Assembly (NCBI GenBank): GCA_030836935.1
Contig: JAUPMA010000062.1
Span: 1-10,607, forward strand
Reading direction: 5' to 3'
DNA: 10,607 nucleotides
Source of the DNA: Pseudomonadota bacterium
Lineage (GTDB): Bacteria > Pseudomonadota > Gammaproteobacteria > SZUA-229
Shown here: positions 1 through 7,003 of the stretch, in pieces
Layout: each line of letters opens with the position of its first letter
Position numbering within the stretch: position 1 is the stretch's first letter
Position numbers and translations under genes: made by a program
The notes under the pieces: model-generated
Database searches by the model: none
What the model saw: only the letters and a program-made list of their open reading frames with translations
Told to the model about the DNA's origin: nothing

Positions 1-1288
1 CCGTGCGTGCCAATTCGACAAACCCGGGAAACGAGGTGTTCACATTCACGCAATCTTCAATATGAATGGTGCCGCTGGCGCGAAGTGCGGCCATGGTGAA
101 GGCCATGGCAATACGGTGATCATCATGTGCGTGCACCTTGCCACTGCCGATGGTGCCACCACGAATAATCATGCCGTCAGGAGTCGGTTTTGCGTCGACA
201 CCGAGCACCTGTAATCCGTCAGCCATTACCTGAATACGATCTGATTCCTTCACACGCAATTCTTCGGCACCGGTGACAACGGTTTCACCCTGGGCGCAGG
301 CGGCGGCAACAAAAATCACCGGGAATTCATCAATTGCCAACGGTACCAGATGCTCAGGAATAGGCACACCCTTTAGTAGTGCACTACGAATGCGAATGTC
401 CGCTACCGGTTCACCACCCACTTCGCGCTGATTCAGCAATTCAATATTGGCGCCCATCAATTTGAGAATATCAATAATGCCGGTGCGGGTTGGATTGATT
501 CCAACATGCTGCAATGTTATGTCCGCTTCCGTTGCAATGCTGGCGCCGACCATAAAAAACGCAGCGGATGAAATATCAGAAGGCACATCAATATCACAGG
601 CCTTCAATTTTCCGCCGCCTTGCAAACAGACACGTGCAGCACTTTTGCGTGACACAGGATAACCAAATGCTGTCAGCATGCGTTCTGTGTGATCGCGTGT
701 CGGCGCCGGTTCTGTCACGCAAGTTTCGCCCTGCGCATACATACCAGCCAGCAACAGGCAGGATTTCACCTGTGCACTCGCCATCGGCATCTGGTAATCG
801 ATACCGGTTAATGTTTGCTTGCCGTGAATTTTCAACGGTGGCTTGCCGCCTTCAGCAGTGTCCACTTTAGCGCCCATTTTTGCCAGTGGATCGGTCACAC
901 GTTTCATGGGACGTTTTGAAAGCGAGCGATCGCCTGTCAGTTCCACATCAAAATGCTGTCCCGATAACAGGCCCGACATCAAACGCATGGAGGTGCCGGA
1001 ATTTCCAAGATCCAGCGCCTGGGCCGGTGCTTTCAATCCGTGCATGCCCACACCGCAGATTACAACCTTGCCATCTGTACTCGGGCCTTCGATATTCACA
1101 CCCATGGCGCGAAATGCACGCAAGGTATTCAAACTGTCTTCACCCTGCAAAAATCCGCTGACATGAGTGACGCCTTCGGCCAGCGATCCAAACATGATGG
1201 AACGGTGTGAAATGGATTTGTCACCGGGCACACGGAATTTTCCGTGAAGTTTTCCGCCGGGTTGCACAATAAAATCGAGTTGGGTCAT
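1..1288 (-). CDS. aroA: 3-phosphoshikimate 1-carboxyvinyltransferase (EPSP synthase), C-terminus cut by window edge
   Basis: This enzyme joins shikimate-3-phosphate and phosphoenolpyruvate to make EPSP, the sixth step of the cytoplasmic shikimate pathway. I translated the minus strand from ATG at 1288: 429 codons stay open to the window edge. Visible motifs are GDKSISHRS (22-30), LGNSGTSMR (94-102), RPMKR (126-130), SAQVK (171-175), RDHTE (198-202), NPTR (265-268), the catalytic-loop AIDEFP (318-323, Asp320) and DDHRIAM (389-395). The residues at the edge (NTSFPGF at 417-423) normally lie near the C-terminus, so probably only about 10-20 residues are missing. The motif set resembles class II EPSP synthases, as in the AroA part of Pseudomonas TyrA-AroA fusions. 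Here it is a free-standing gene 98 bp after tyrA, with a palindromic repeat in the gap. I see no clear Shine-Dalgarno sequence before the ATG. Identity is very secure. Confidence 0.96.
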   Translation of the reverse strand, partial: MTQLDFIVQPGGKLHGKFRVPGDKSISHRSIMFGSLAEGVTHVSGFLQGEDSLNTLRAFRAMGVNIEGPSTDGKVVICGVGMHGLKAPAQALDLGNSGTSMRLMSGLLSGQHFDVELTGDRSLSKRPMKRVTDPLAKMGAKVDTAEGGKPPLKIHGKQTLTGIDYQMPMASAQVKSCLLLAGMYAQGETCVTEPAPTRDHTERMLTAFGYPVSRKSAARVCLQGGGKLKACDIDVPSDISSAAFFMVGASIATEADITLQHVGINPTRTGIIDILKLMGANIELLNQREVGGEPVADIRIRSALLKGVPIPEHLVPLAIDEFPVIFVAAACAQGETVVTGAEELRVKESDRIQVMADGLQVLGVDAKPTPDGMIIRGGTIGSGKVHAHDDHRIAMAFTMAALRASGTIHIEDCVNVNTSFPGFVELART

Positions 1289-1300
1289 AAATAGGACTAA

Positions 1301-1383
1301 GGTTAAAAATTAAAGGTTAAAGTACAAAGGTCAGCGCAAAGACAGGCTTTTCCTTTGCACTTTAAGTTTTAAACTTTGTACTG
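1301..1383. repeat. Palindromic intergenic repeat, copy 1 (tyrA/aroA junction)
   Basis: This copy is an AT-rich imperfect palindrome that fills most of the tyrA-aroA gap. The outer arms are AGTACAAAG (1321-1329) and CTTTGTACT (1374-1382), a perfect match. The inner arms are GCAAAG (1336-1341) and CTTTGC (1353-1358). An alternative pairing joins 1317-1330 with 1352-1365, with 13 of 14 bases matching. The core CTTTTCCTTTGC (1347-1358) recurs with one base fewer at 4534-4544 and, inverted, at 7032-7042. GGTTAAA is directly repeated at 1301 and 1315. The copy is more diverged than the other two. No T-tract follows in the transcribed direction, so a terminator role is not supported. The inverted repeats are seen directly; shared ancestry is inferred. 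Confidence 0.75.
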
Positions 1384-1386
1384 TTT

Positions 1387-2244
1387 TTACATTGAAAAAT
1401 CATCACGCGCTTTTTTGGCGCGCGCAAAAATATCGTATAACTGTTTGCCGTCCTCGGCTTCTACTGCCAGCCTTACTTCATCTACTTCGTTCTGGAAACG
1501 TTGCATCATGGCAAGAACCGCATCGCGATTATGCAAACAGATATCCCGCCACATTGTGGGATCACTGGATGCAATGCGCGTGAAATCCCTGAAACCGCCA
1601 GCTGCAAATTTGAAAATTTCATCCACGTCATCCAGCCTGTTTAAACAATCCACCAGACTGAAAGCCAGAATGTGCGGCAAATGGCTGGTGCCTGCCAGCA
1701 CCAGATCATGATGACGCGCTCCCATTTCATCCACTTCCGCACCGGCAGCCTGCCACATGGCGCGTACTTTTTTGACGTCATCAGCAGAATTGGATTCAAG
1801 CGGTGTCAGAATCACGCGCCGGCGCTGGAAGAGCGAATCGAATGCCGCTTCAACGCCAGACTGCTCCGTTCCCGCAATAGGATGACCTGGAACAAACTGG
1901 TTAATTTTGATACCAAATGCTTTTTGCGCATCATCAATTACACACATTTTTGCGCTGCCCGCATCGGTAATAATGGTATGCGGATGCAAGGCCGGTGCAA
2001 TCTGTTCAAACACTTCTTTCATGGCGCCTAAAGGCACCGCAACAAAAACCATATCAGCCTGTTGCACGGCCCTGGCATAATCGGTTTCTGCACGATCAAT
2101 CACTCCCAGACTTAATGCTCTTTCCAGACGTTCCCTGTTACGGCCAGCACCAATCACTTCGCGACAGATACCGGCTTTTTTGAGCGCCAGTGCCAGCGAA
2201 CCGCCAATCAGGCCTACGCCGATAATGCACAACCGGTTGATCAT
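1387..2244 (-). CDS. tyrA: Prephenate dehydrogenase (NAD-dependent, TyrA family)
   Basis: This enzyme oxidatively decarboxylates prephenate to 4-hydroxyphenylpyruvate, the tyrosine branch after chorismate. The 285 residues begin with a Rossmann nucleotide-binding motif, GVGLIGGS (9-16). PGHPIAGTE (119-127) carries the family's conserved active-site histidine, His121 here. SHLPH (187-191) and AGGFRDFTRIA (215-225) are family signatures in the helical dimerisation half. There is no fused chorismate mutase, unlike enteric TyrA, no ACT domain and no fused AroA, unlike Pseudomonas. It is therefore a compact single-function form. Its ATG overlaps the hisC stop as ATGA (2244-2241), which implies translational coupling. 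Preference for prephenate over arogenate is assumed from the family and not proven by sequence. Confidence 0.95.
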   Translation of the reverse strand: MINRLCIIGVGLIGGSLALALKKAGICREVIGAGRNRERLERALSLGVIDRAETDYARAVQQADMVFVAVPLGAMKEVFEQIAPALHPHTIITDAGSAKMCVIDDAQKAFGIKINQFVPGHPIAGTEQSGVEAAFDSLFQRRRVILTPLESNSADDVKKVRAMWQAAGAEVDEMGARHHDLVLAGTSHLPHILAFSLVDCLNRLDDVDEIFKFAAGGFRDFTRIASSDPTMWRDICLHNRDAVLAMMQRFQNEVDEVRLAVEAEDGKQLYDIFARAKKARDDFSM

Positions 2245-3374
2245 CGTGGCCGGCTACCTGTCAGCACTTTTTCCAGCGCTTCAAGACAACGTTCATTCTG
2301 TTCGCGACTGCCAACAGTTATTCGCAAATGTTGCTTCAGATTGTAATTAGCCAATGGTCGAACAATTACACCTTCACGCAGCATGGCGTCATACACTGGT
2401 GCCGCATCACGACCCAGATCAACCGTAATGAAATTGCCGATACTGGTAATAAACTGCAAACCAAGATGTTTGAAGCCATCGGCCAGCAAATTCAAACCGA
2501 CAGTATTCATTTGCACGCTGCGACCAATGTGTCCGAGATCATCCAGCGCAGCCAGGGCGGCTGCCTGGGCTGGCAAACTGGTATTGAATGGCTGGCGCAC
2601 ACGATTCAGTACATCTGCCACATCGGGATGCGATATGGCATAACCGATACGCAATCCGGCGAGGCCATAAATTTTTGAGAAGGTTCGCGTTACAATCAAA
2701 TTGGAATATTTTTGTACCCACTGATCTGTTTTTGGCTGCAAATCATCCGGCATGTATTCGTAATAGGCTTCATCCAGCACTACCAGTACATTTTGATCCA
2801 CATCTTTAATGAACGATTCCAGTTCATCCGCATCCAGCCAGGTGCCGGTAGGATTATTCGGATTGGCAATAAACACCAGACGTGTTGCGTTATTGATCTT
2901 GCCGGCCATGGCTTTGAGATCATGACCATAAGGCATGGTGAGATGATCTTTGGGCAAGGCAGCCGCCACCTGATGTTCCGCACCAATAGCCTGCGTCACA
3001 ATGGGATACACCGCAAACGCATATTCGGAATACACCGCACCATTGCAGGATGCCAAAAATGAACGTGCAATAATTTCCAGCACATCATTCGAACCATTGC
3101 CCAACGTAATGCATCGCGCATCGACACCATGTTTTTCAGCCAGCGCCTGCACCAGTTTATGGCCACTGCCATCCGGATAATGATGAATATCGGTTAATAC
3201 AGCCTGTGCCGCAGTCAATGCCTTGGGACTTGGTCCCAACGGATTTTCATTGGATGCCAATTTGATGGAATTTTTAATGCCCAGCTCACGTTCCAGTTCA
3301 TCAATCGGCTTGCCTGGAATATAAGGTTTGAGATTTTGTACGCCGGGAACCGCCAGTTTTTTAAAATTATTCAT
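2241..3374 (-). CDS. hisC: Histidinol-phosphate / aromatic aminotransferase (class I/II PLP enzyme)
   Basis: This PLP-dependent aminotransferase belongs to the HisC family. Numbered from MNNFKK at 3374 it has 377 residues. Motifs are KLASNENPLGPSP (38-50), NPNNPTG (171-177), DEAY (201-204), RTFSKIYGLAGLRIGY (230-245) with the PLP lysine Lys234, and RITVGS (351-356) with the substrate-carboxylate arginine Arg351. Homologues in this cluster, such as HisC2 of Pseudomonas, are thought to act on phenylpyruvate and 4-hydroxyphenylpyruvate as well as imidazole-acetol phosphate. The placement between pheA and tyrA fits the aromatic role, but specificity is inferred. I chose the start at 3374 because the family begins shortly before the PGVQ motif. 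An ATG at 3404 overlaps the pheA stop as TGATG and would add 10 residues through translational coupling; it cannot be excluded. The stop overlaps tyrA by 4 bp. Confidence 0.93.
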   Translation of the reverse strand: MNNFKKLAVPGVQNLKPYIPGKPIDELERELGIKNSIKLASNENPLGPSPKALTAAQAVLTDIHHYPDGSGHKLVQALAEKHGVDARCITLGNGSNDVLEIIARSFLASCNGAVYSEYAFAVYPIVTQAIGAEHQVAAALPKDHLTMPYGHDLKAMAGKINNATRLVFIANPNNPTGTWLDADELESFIKDVDQNVLVVLDEAYYEYMPDDLQPKTDQWVQKYSNLIVTRTFSKIYGLAGLRIGYAISHPDVADVLNRVRQPFNTSLPAQAAALAALDDLGHIGRSVQMNTVGLNLLADGFKHLGLQFITSIGNFITVDLGRDAAPVYDAMLREGVIVRPLANYNLKQHLRITVGSREQNERCLEALEKVLTGSRPR

Positions 3375-3403
3375 ATAGTTTTTCACTCTTAAACCATTCG
3401 GCA

Positions 3404-4492
3404 TCACAGAACAGCGCGCGGATAAGAACCCAGTATTCTTACCATCGCCGTCTCATGTTCGACTTCTTTCAACGCCTCGGCCACCAGTTTGTCTTCCTGA
3501 TGACCTTCAATATCAATAAAAAACACATATTCCCAAACGCCACGTCGTGACGGACGTGATTCGATTTTGCTCATGCCAATGCCACGATCGGCAAGCGGTT
3601 TCAACATGCGATGCAAGGCACCGGGTTTGTTACTCGTCACCACCAGCAGCGATGTTTTGTCCTTGCCACTGGGTGACACGGCGTTTTTACCAATGACGAT
3701 AAAACGTGTGGTATTTTCCGGCTCATCTTCGATATTGGCTGCCAGAACTGGCAATTGATAGATTTCTGCTGCCATGCGCCCGGCAATAGCGGCGGCTCCC
3801 GGTTCAGATTTACTCAAGCGTACTGCTTCAGCATTACTGCTCACCGCGTATTGCTCAACGCCCGGTAAATTCTGTTCCAGCCAGCGACGGCACTGCGCCA
3901 GGGATTGCTGATGCGAAAACAGTTTTTTGATATCACACAGATTCTTTTCATTACTGATCAGGTTATGCTGGATGCGTAATTCCACTTCACCGCAAATCAG
4001 CAACGATGAATGCGTCAACAAATCCAGTGTGTGCGCAATCACTCCTTCGGTCGAATTCTCAATCGGGACCACACCAAACTGCGCCTGACCGGATTCCACA
4101 GTGCGAAATATTTCTTCGATATTGCGCACCGGAGTTTCTTCAATCGAACCGCCGAAGTGTTTCAGCGTAGCTACATGATTGTAAGTGCCGGCAGGCCCCA
4201 AAAATGCAACTTTCAATGGCCGTTCCAGCGCCAGACAGGCTGACATGATTTCACGAAACAGTCGCGCCATTTCCCTGCTGGCCAGCGGCCCGGTATTGCG
4301 TGCCTCAATATTGCGCAGGATTTGCGCTTCGCGTTCGGCACGATAAAAATTCCCGGATTCACCCGACTGAACCTTGATCGCTGCAACCTGCTGTGCACAA
4401 CGCGCACGCTCGTTAATCAGAGACTGGATTTGAATATCCAGTTCATCAATCTTTTCGCGTATCGCTTTTAGTTGTGACTGTTCGTTTTTCAT
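3404..4492 (-). CDS. pheA: Bifunctional chorismate mutase / prephenate dehydratase (P-protein)
   Basis: This enzyme converts chorismate to prephenate and then to phenylpyruvate, the committed steps to phenylalanine. The 362 residues divide into an AroQ-type chorismate mutase helix bundle (about 1-90; IREKIDELD near the start, ERARCAQQVAAIK at 28-40), a prephenate dehydratase domain (about 93-270; KVAFLGPAGTYNHVA at 94-108, ENSTEG at 145-150, TTRF at 261-264) and a C-terminal ACT domain (about 280-360). In the ACT domain, GALH (291-294) and ESRP (311-314) are the known phenylalanine-binding motifs, so feedback inhibition by phenylalanine is expected. The start at 4492 matches the family N-terminus. 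The frame stays open upstream to a TTG at 4567, but that extension lies in a palindromic repeat and is unlikely to be translated. I see no phenylalanine-rich leader peptide or attenuator. The stop overlaps a possible hisC ATG. Confidence 0.96.
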   Translation of the reverse strand: MKNEQSQLKAIREKIDELDIQIQSLINERARCAQQVAAIKVQSGESGNFYRAEREAQILRNIEARNTGPLASREMARLFREIMSACLALERPLKVAFLGPAGTYNHVATLKHFGGSIEETPVRNIEEIFRTVESGQAQFGVVPIENSTEGVIAHTLDLLTHSSLLICGEVELRIQHNLISNEKNLCDIKKLFSHQQSLAQCRRWLEQNLPGVEQYAVSSNAEAVRLSKSEPGAAAIAGRMAAEIYQLPVLAANIEDEPENTTRFIVIGKNAVSPSGKDKTSLLVVTSNKPGALHRMLKPLADRGIGMSKIESRPSRRGVWEYVFFIDIEGHQEDKLVAEALKEVEHETAMVRILGSYPRAVL

Positions 4493-4502
4493 CGGTTTTT
4501 TT

Positions 4503-4570
4503 AAAGTAGCAAGGTTCAAGTTGCAAGCAAGATCTTTTCCTTGCCACCTGTACCTTGCTGCTTGCAACTC
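4503..4570. repeat. Palindromic intergenic repeat, copy 2 (serA/pheA junction)
   Basis: This palindrome nearly fills the 80 bp gap between serA and pheA. The outer arms AGTTGCAAGCA (4519-4529) and TGCTTGCAACT (4559-4569) match perfectly over 11 bp. A competing pair is AGCAAGGT (4508-4515) with ACCTTGCT (4552-4559). An inner pair, GCAAG/CTTGC (4527-4531, 4540-4544), surrounds the loop. The core CTTTTCCTTGC (4534-4544) is identical to the reverse complement of 7032-7042, and AAGTAGCAAG plus TTGCAAG in the left arm also recur in copy 3. Its right end abuts the serA stop codon at 4573. It may form a hairpin in the serA-pheA transcript, but without a T-tract. Confidence 0.85.
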
Positions 4571-4572
4571 TT

Positions 4573-5736
4573 CTAAATTACACGCACGTTGAGTACACCG
4601 GCAATCGCCTTGATTCGATCAATAGTCTGCTGTTTGGGTTGTGAATCAAGATCAATCAGGGTGTAGGCCAGCTGGCCTTTGGATTCATTGCTCATATGCA
4701 AAATATTGCCTTCGGCCTGGCCAATGACATGTGAAATCTGACCAATCATGTCCGGCTGGTTACTGTTGGCAATGGCCAGGCGGCAGGCACCATCACGCGC
4801 CATGCGGATATTTGGAAAATTGACCGAATTGGTGATGTTGCCGTTTTCCAGAAAATCACGCAGCTGATCTGCAATCATGATGGCGCAATTTTCTTCGGCT
4901 TCATTGGTGGAGGCGCCAAGATGCGGCAAAGTGATCACGCCTTTTTTACCCAGCAATAAATTGGATGGAAAATCAGTGACAAACGCATGTACCTTGCCCG
5001 ACTCAATGGCTGCCAGCACGGCCGCATCGTCCACAATGCCTTCACGCGCAAAATTCAGAATCACCGCGCCATCTTTCATGGTCGCCAGACGTTTGGCATT
5101 CGCCAGATTTCTGGTGGATTCAACCAGTGGCACATGAAACGTTACAAAATCCGATTGTTTGAATAACTCATCGGCACTATCCATGTGCTCAACATTGGAT
5201 GACAGTTTCCACGCGCTTTGCACCGTAATGGTCGGATCAAACCCAATGACGCGCATGCCCAGCGCAGTCGCCACATTCGCCACCTGCACACCAATTGCGC
5301 CCAAACCAATCACACCCAGCGTGCGGCCTGGCAATTCAGAACCGACAAATTTTTTTTTGCCTTCTTCCACAGCTTTCGACATTTCAGCATCGGTTCCGGA
5401 AAGTGCGGTGGTGTATTGCCAGGCTTGAGTCAAATTGCGGCAGGCCATCAGCATGCCGGCAATCACCAGTTCCTTTACAGCATTGGCATTCGCGCCCGGC
5501 GCATTGAAAACAACAATGCCGCGCTTCGACATTTCATCTACCGGAATATTGTTTACACCGGCACCGGCACGGCCAATGGCTTTTACCGAATCAGCAACCG
5601 GTTCAGCGTGCATTTTGAATGAACGCAACATGATGGCATCGGGTGCGGCAGCAGCGGGATCAACAACGTACTGACTGGACGGAAAACGACTCAGACCCTT
5701 GTTGGAAATGGCGTTATAGGTTTTGATAGTGAACAT
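4573..5736 (-). CDS. serA: D-3-phosphoglycerate dehydrogenase, short ACT-domain form
   Basis: The likely reaction is NAD-dependent oxidation of 3-phosphoglycerate to 3-phosphohydroxypyruvate, the first step of serine synthesis. The 387 residues show a substrate-binding part with GRAGAGVNNI (55-64), a Rossmann segment with VIGLGAIG (142-149), the conserved arginine in NFAREGIVDD (Arg231), the conserved histidine in PHLGAST (His272), and a C-terminal ACT domain (about 325-387) that in the family can bind serine. The position where E. coli SerA has FPTEP reads FPSN (256-259), so the canonical catalytic glutamate is not visible. The start at 5736 is chosen because MFTIKTYN matches the family N-terminus and has an AAGG ribosome site six bases upstream. 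A longer reading from a TTG at 5772 is rejected. SerC lies directly upstream, which supports the serine role; 2-hydroxyacid dehydrogenases can differ in substrate, so activity is inferred. Confidence 0.9.
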   Translation of the reverse strand: MFTIKTYNAISNKGLSRFPSSQYVVDPAAAAPDAIMLRSFKMHAEPVADSVKAIGRAGAGVNNIPVDEMSKRGIVVFNAPGANANAVKELVIAGMLMACRNLTQAWQYTTALSGTDAEMSKAVEEGKKKFVGSELPGRTLGVIGLGAIGVQVANVATALGMRVIGFDPTITVQSAWKLSSNVEHMDSADELFKQSDFVTFHVPLVESTRNLANAKRLATMKDGAVILNFAREGIVDDAAVLAAIESGKVHAFVTDFPSNLLLGKKGVITLPHLGASTNEAEENCAIMIADQLRDFLENGNITNSVNFPNIRMARDGACRLAIANSNQPDMIGQISHVIGQAEGNILHMSNESKGQLAYTLIDLDSQPKQQTIDRIKAIAGVLNVRVI

Positions 5737-5742
5737 TTTTTG

Positions 5743-5748
5743 CCTTTT
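5743..5748 (-). promoter_or_regulatory. Ribosome binding site deciding the serA start
   Basis: On the minus strand AAAAGG is followed by six bases and then ATG at 5736. This purine-rich site favours ATG 5736 over the in-frame TTG at 5772, which lies in the flanking palindrome. Confidence 0.5.
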
Positions 5749-5760
5749 AAATTTTTTATC

Positions 5761-5836
5761 GCAGAGACACAAAGACGAAGAGTGAATTATTTATCTGGAT
5801 TCATTAAATAAAAACTCGGCGTCTCTGTGCCTCTGT
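5761..5836. repeat. Long imperfect palindrome, distinct type (serC/serA junction)
   Basis: The arms at 5761-5783 and 5814-5836 are 23 bases each, and 18 of the 23 pair when one is reverse-complemented. The left arm contains GCAGAGACACAAAGACG and the right arm CGTCTCTGTGCCTCTGT. Inside lies a perfect 7 bp stem, TTATTTA (5787-5793) with TAAATAA (5805-5811), around an 11-base loop. The whole could fold into one hairpin that fills most of the 112 bp between serC and serA. The AGAGACACAAAGACG type of motif resembles intergenic repeats I have seen in many bacterial genomes, though I cannot search for copies here. No T-tract follows on the transcribed strand, so termination is not evident. Confidence 0.8.
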
Positions 5837-5848
5837 GTCGAAATAAAA

Positions 5849-6928
5849 TCAACCGTTTTTCTTCTCGAACTCTTTCATGTAAGCAATCAGCGCATCCACA
5901 CCCGCTTCTGGCATGGCGTTGTAAATACTGGCGCGCATACCGCCTACAGAACGATGGCCTTTTAATGTACTCAGTCCGGCTTTTTCGGCACCGGCCAAAA
6001 ATGCCTTGTCGAGTTCAGCGTTGGCAAGAATGAACGGCACGTTCATCCAGGAACGGCAGGATTTCTCAACCGGATTGGAATAAAACGATGAGCCATCAAT
6101 TGCCGCATAAAGTTTTTCAGCCTTGCGTTTGTTGATCGCCGCCATACCCTGCAATCCACCCAGTTTTTTGATCCACTTGAACACGAGGCCAGCGAAATAC
6201 CAGCCATAAGTTGGCGGCGTGTTGTACATCGAGCCTTCGGCGGCGTGGGTTTTGTAATCCAGCATCACCGGTGTGTTATCCATGGCTTTACCAATCAAAT
6301 CCTCACGGATAATTACCAGTGTCAAACCGGCTGGACCGATGTTCTTTTGTGCACCAGCGTAAATCACGCCGAACTTTGAGACATCCACCGGACGCGACAA
6401 AATGGTGGAAGACATATCCGCAACCAGCGGTACATTGGTTTGCGGAATATAAGGGAACTCGACGCCAACAATGGTTTCATTCGGGGTGTAATGCAAATAG
6501 GCCGCATCCGTTGAGGTTGGCAAGGAAGATTGCGCCGGTACCGTGGTGTATTTCGAATCCTTGGTACTGGCGATAACGCGCACATCACCGTAGCGCTTGG
6601 CTTCGGCAATCGCTTTTTCTGACCACTGACCGGTCTGGATAAAGTCCGCTTTTTTATTGGTGGCCAGAAGGTTCAACGGCAGCATGGCAAATTGCAAACT
6701 GGCACCGCCTTGCAGGAACAGCACTTTGTAATTGGCCGGAACCGCCATGATTTCGCGCAGGTCAGCTTCCGCCTGCTCGGCAATCGACATGAAATATTTG
6801 TCGCGGTGCGACATTTCCATCACCGACATGCCACTGTTTTGCCAGTCCAGCATTTCGGCCTGCGCCTGTTTCAACACTTCTTCCGGCAGCACAGCAGGGC
6901 CGGCACTGAAATTATAAACTCGACTCAT
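5849..6928 (-). CDS. serC: Phosphoserine aminotransferase
   Basis: SerC transaminates 3-phosphohydroxypyruvate with glutamate to give phosphoserine. The same enzyme also acts in pyridoxal phosphate synthesis in gammaproteobacteria. The 359-residue protein opens with YNFSAGPAVLP (5-15), and has MEMSHR (37-42), the cofactor-phosphate motif GGAS (74-77), the PLP lysine in YAGAQKNIGPAG (190-201, Lys195) and HRSVGGMRASIYNA (325-338). Length and motifs are complete for class V aminotransferases of the SerC family. The start is supported by a strong Shine-Dalgarno sequence at 6935-6939. The next gene, serA, makes its substrate, so the two adjacent genes cover the first two serine steps. The gap from gyrA is 145 bp and is partly filled by a palindromic repeat. 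Confidence 0.97.
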   Translation of the reverse strand: MSRVYNFSAGPAVLPEEVLKQAQAEMLDWQNSGMSVMEMSHRDKYFMSIAEQAEADLREIMAVPANYKVLFLQGGASLQFAMLPLNLLATNKKADFIQTGQWSEKAIAEAKRYGDVRVIASTKDSKYTTVPAQSSLPTSTDAAYLHYTPNETIVGVEFPYIPQTNVPLVADMSSTILSRPVDVSKFGVIYAGAQKNIGPAGLTLVIIREDLIGKAMDNTPVMLDYKTHAAEGSMYNTPPTYGWYFAGLVFKWIKKLGGLQGMAAINKRKAEKLYAAIDGSSFYSNPVEKSCRSWMNVPFILANAELDKAFLAGAEKAGLSTLKGHRSVGGMRASIYNAMPEAGVDALIAYMKEFEKKNG

Positions 6929-6934
6929 TTTTTA

Positions 6935-6939
6935 TCCTC
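6935..6939 (-). promoter_or_regulatory. Shine-Dalgarno site of serC
   Basis: GAGGA on the minus strand lies six bases upstream of the serC ATG at 6928. It is the best ribosome binding site in the window; most other genes here have weak or no visible sites. Confidence 0.7.
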
Positions 6940-7003
6940 ATGTTCTACTTTAACTTGTTTTAATATGGTTTCTTAAGTTACTGGTGTAATGTGTTTTTTA
7001 ATG

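Noticed and set aside
1301..1383. CRISPR-like or tandem repeat array
   Set aside because: The repeats are inverted and nested, with no regular spacers and no cas genes nearby.
4493..4567. N-terminal extension of pheA from a TTG at 4567
   Set aside because: The extra 25 residues are encoded by palindromic repeat sequence, and the family N-terminus begins at the ATG at 4492.
4493..4572. Phenylalanine attenuator or leader peptide upstream of pheA
   Set aside because: There is no short frame with consecutive Phe codons and no terminator T-tract; the hairpin is explained by the repeat shared with other junctions.
5737..5772. N-terminal extension of serA from a TTG at 5772
   Set aside because: It would be encoded partly by the palindrome arm; ATG 5736 has a ribosome site and matches the family start.
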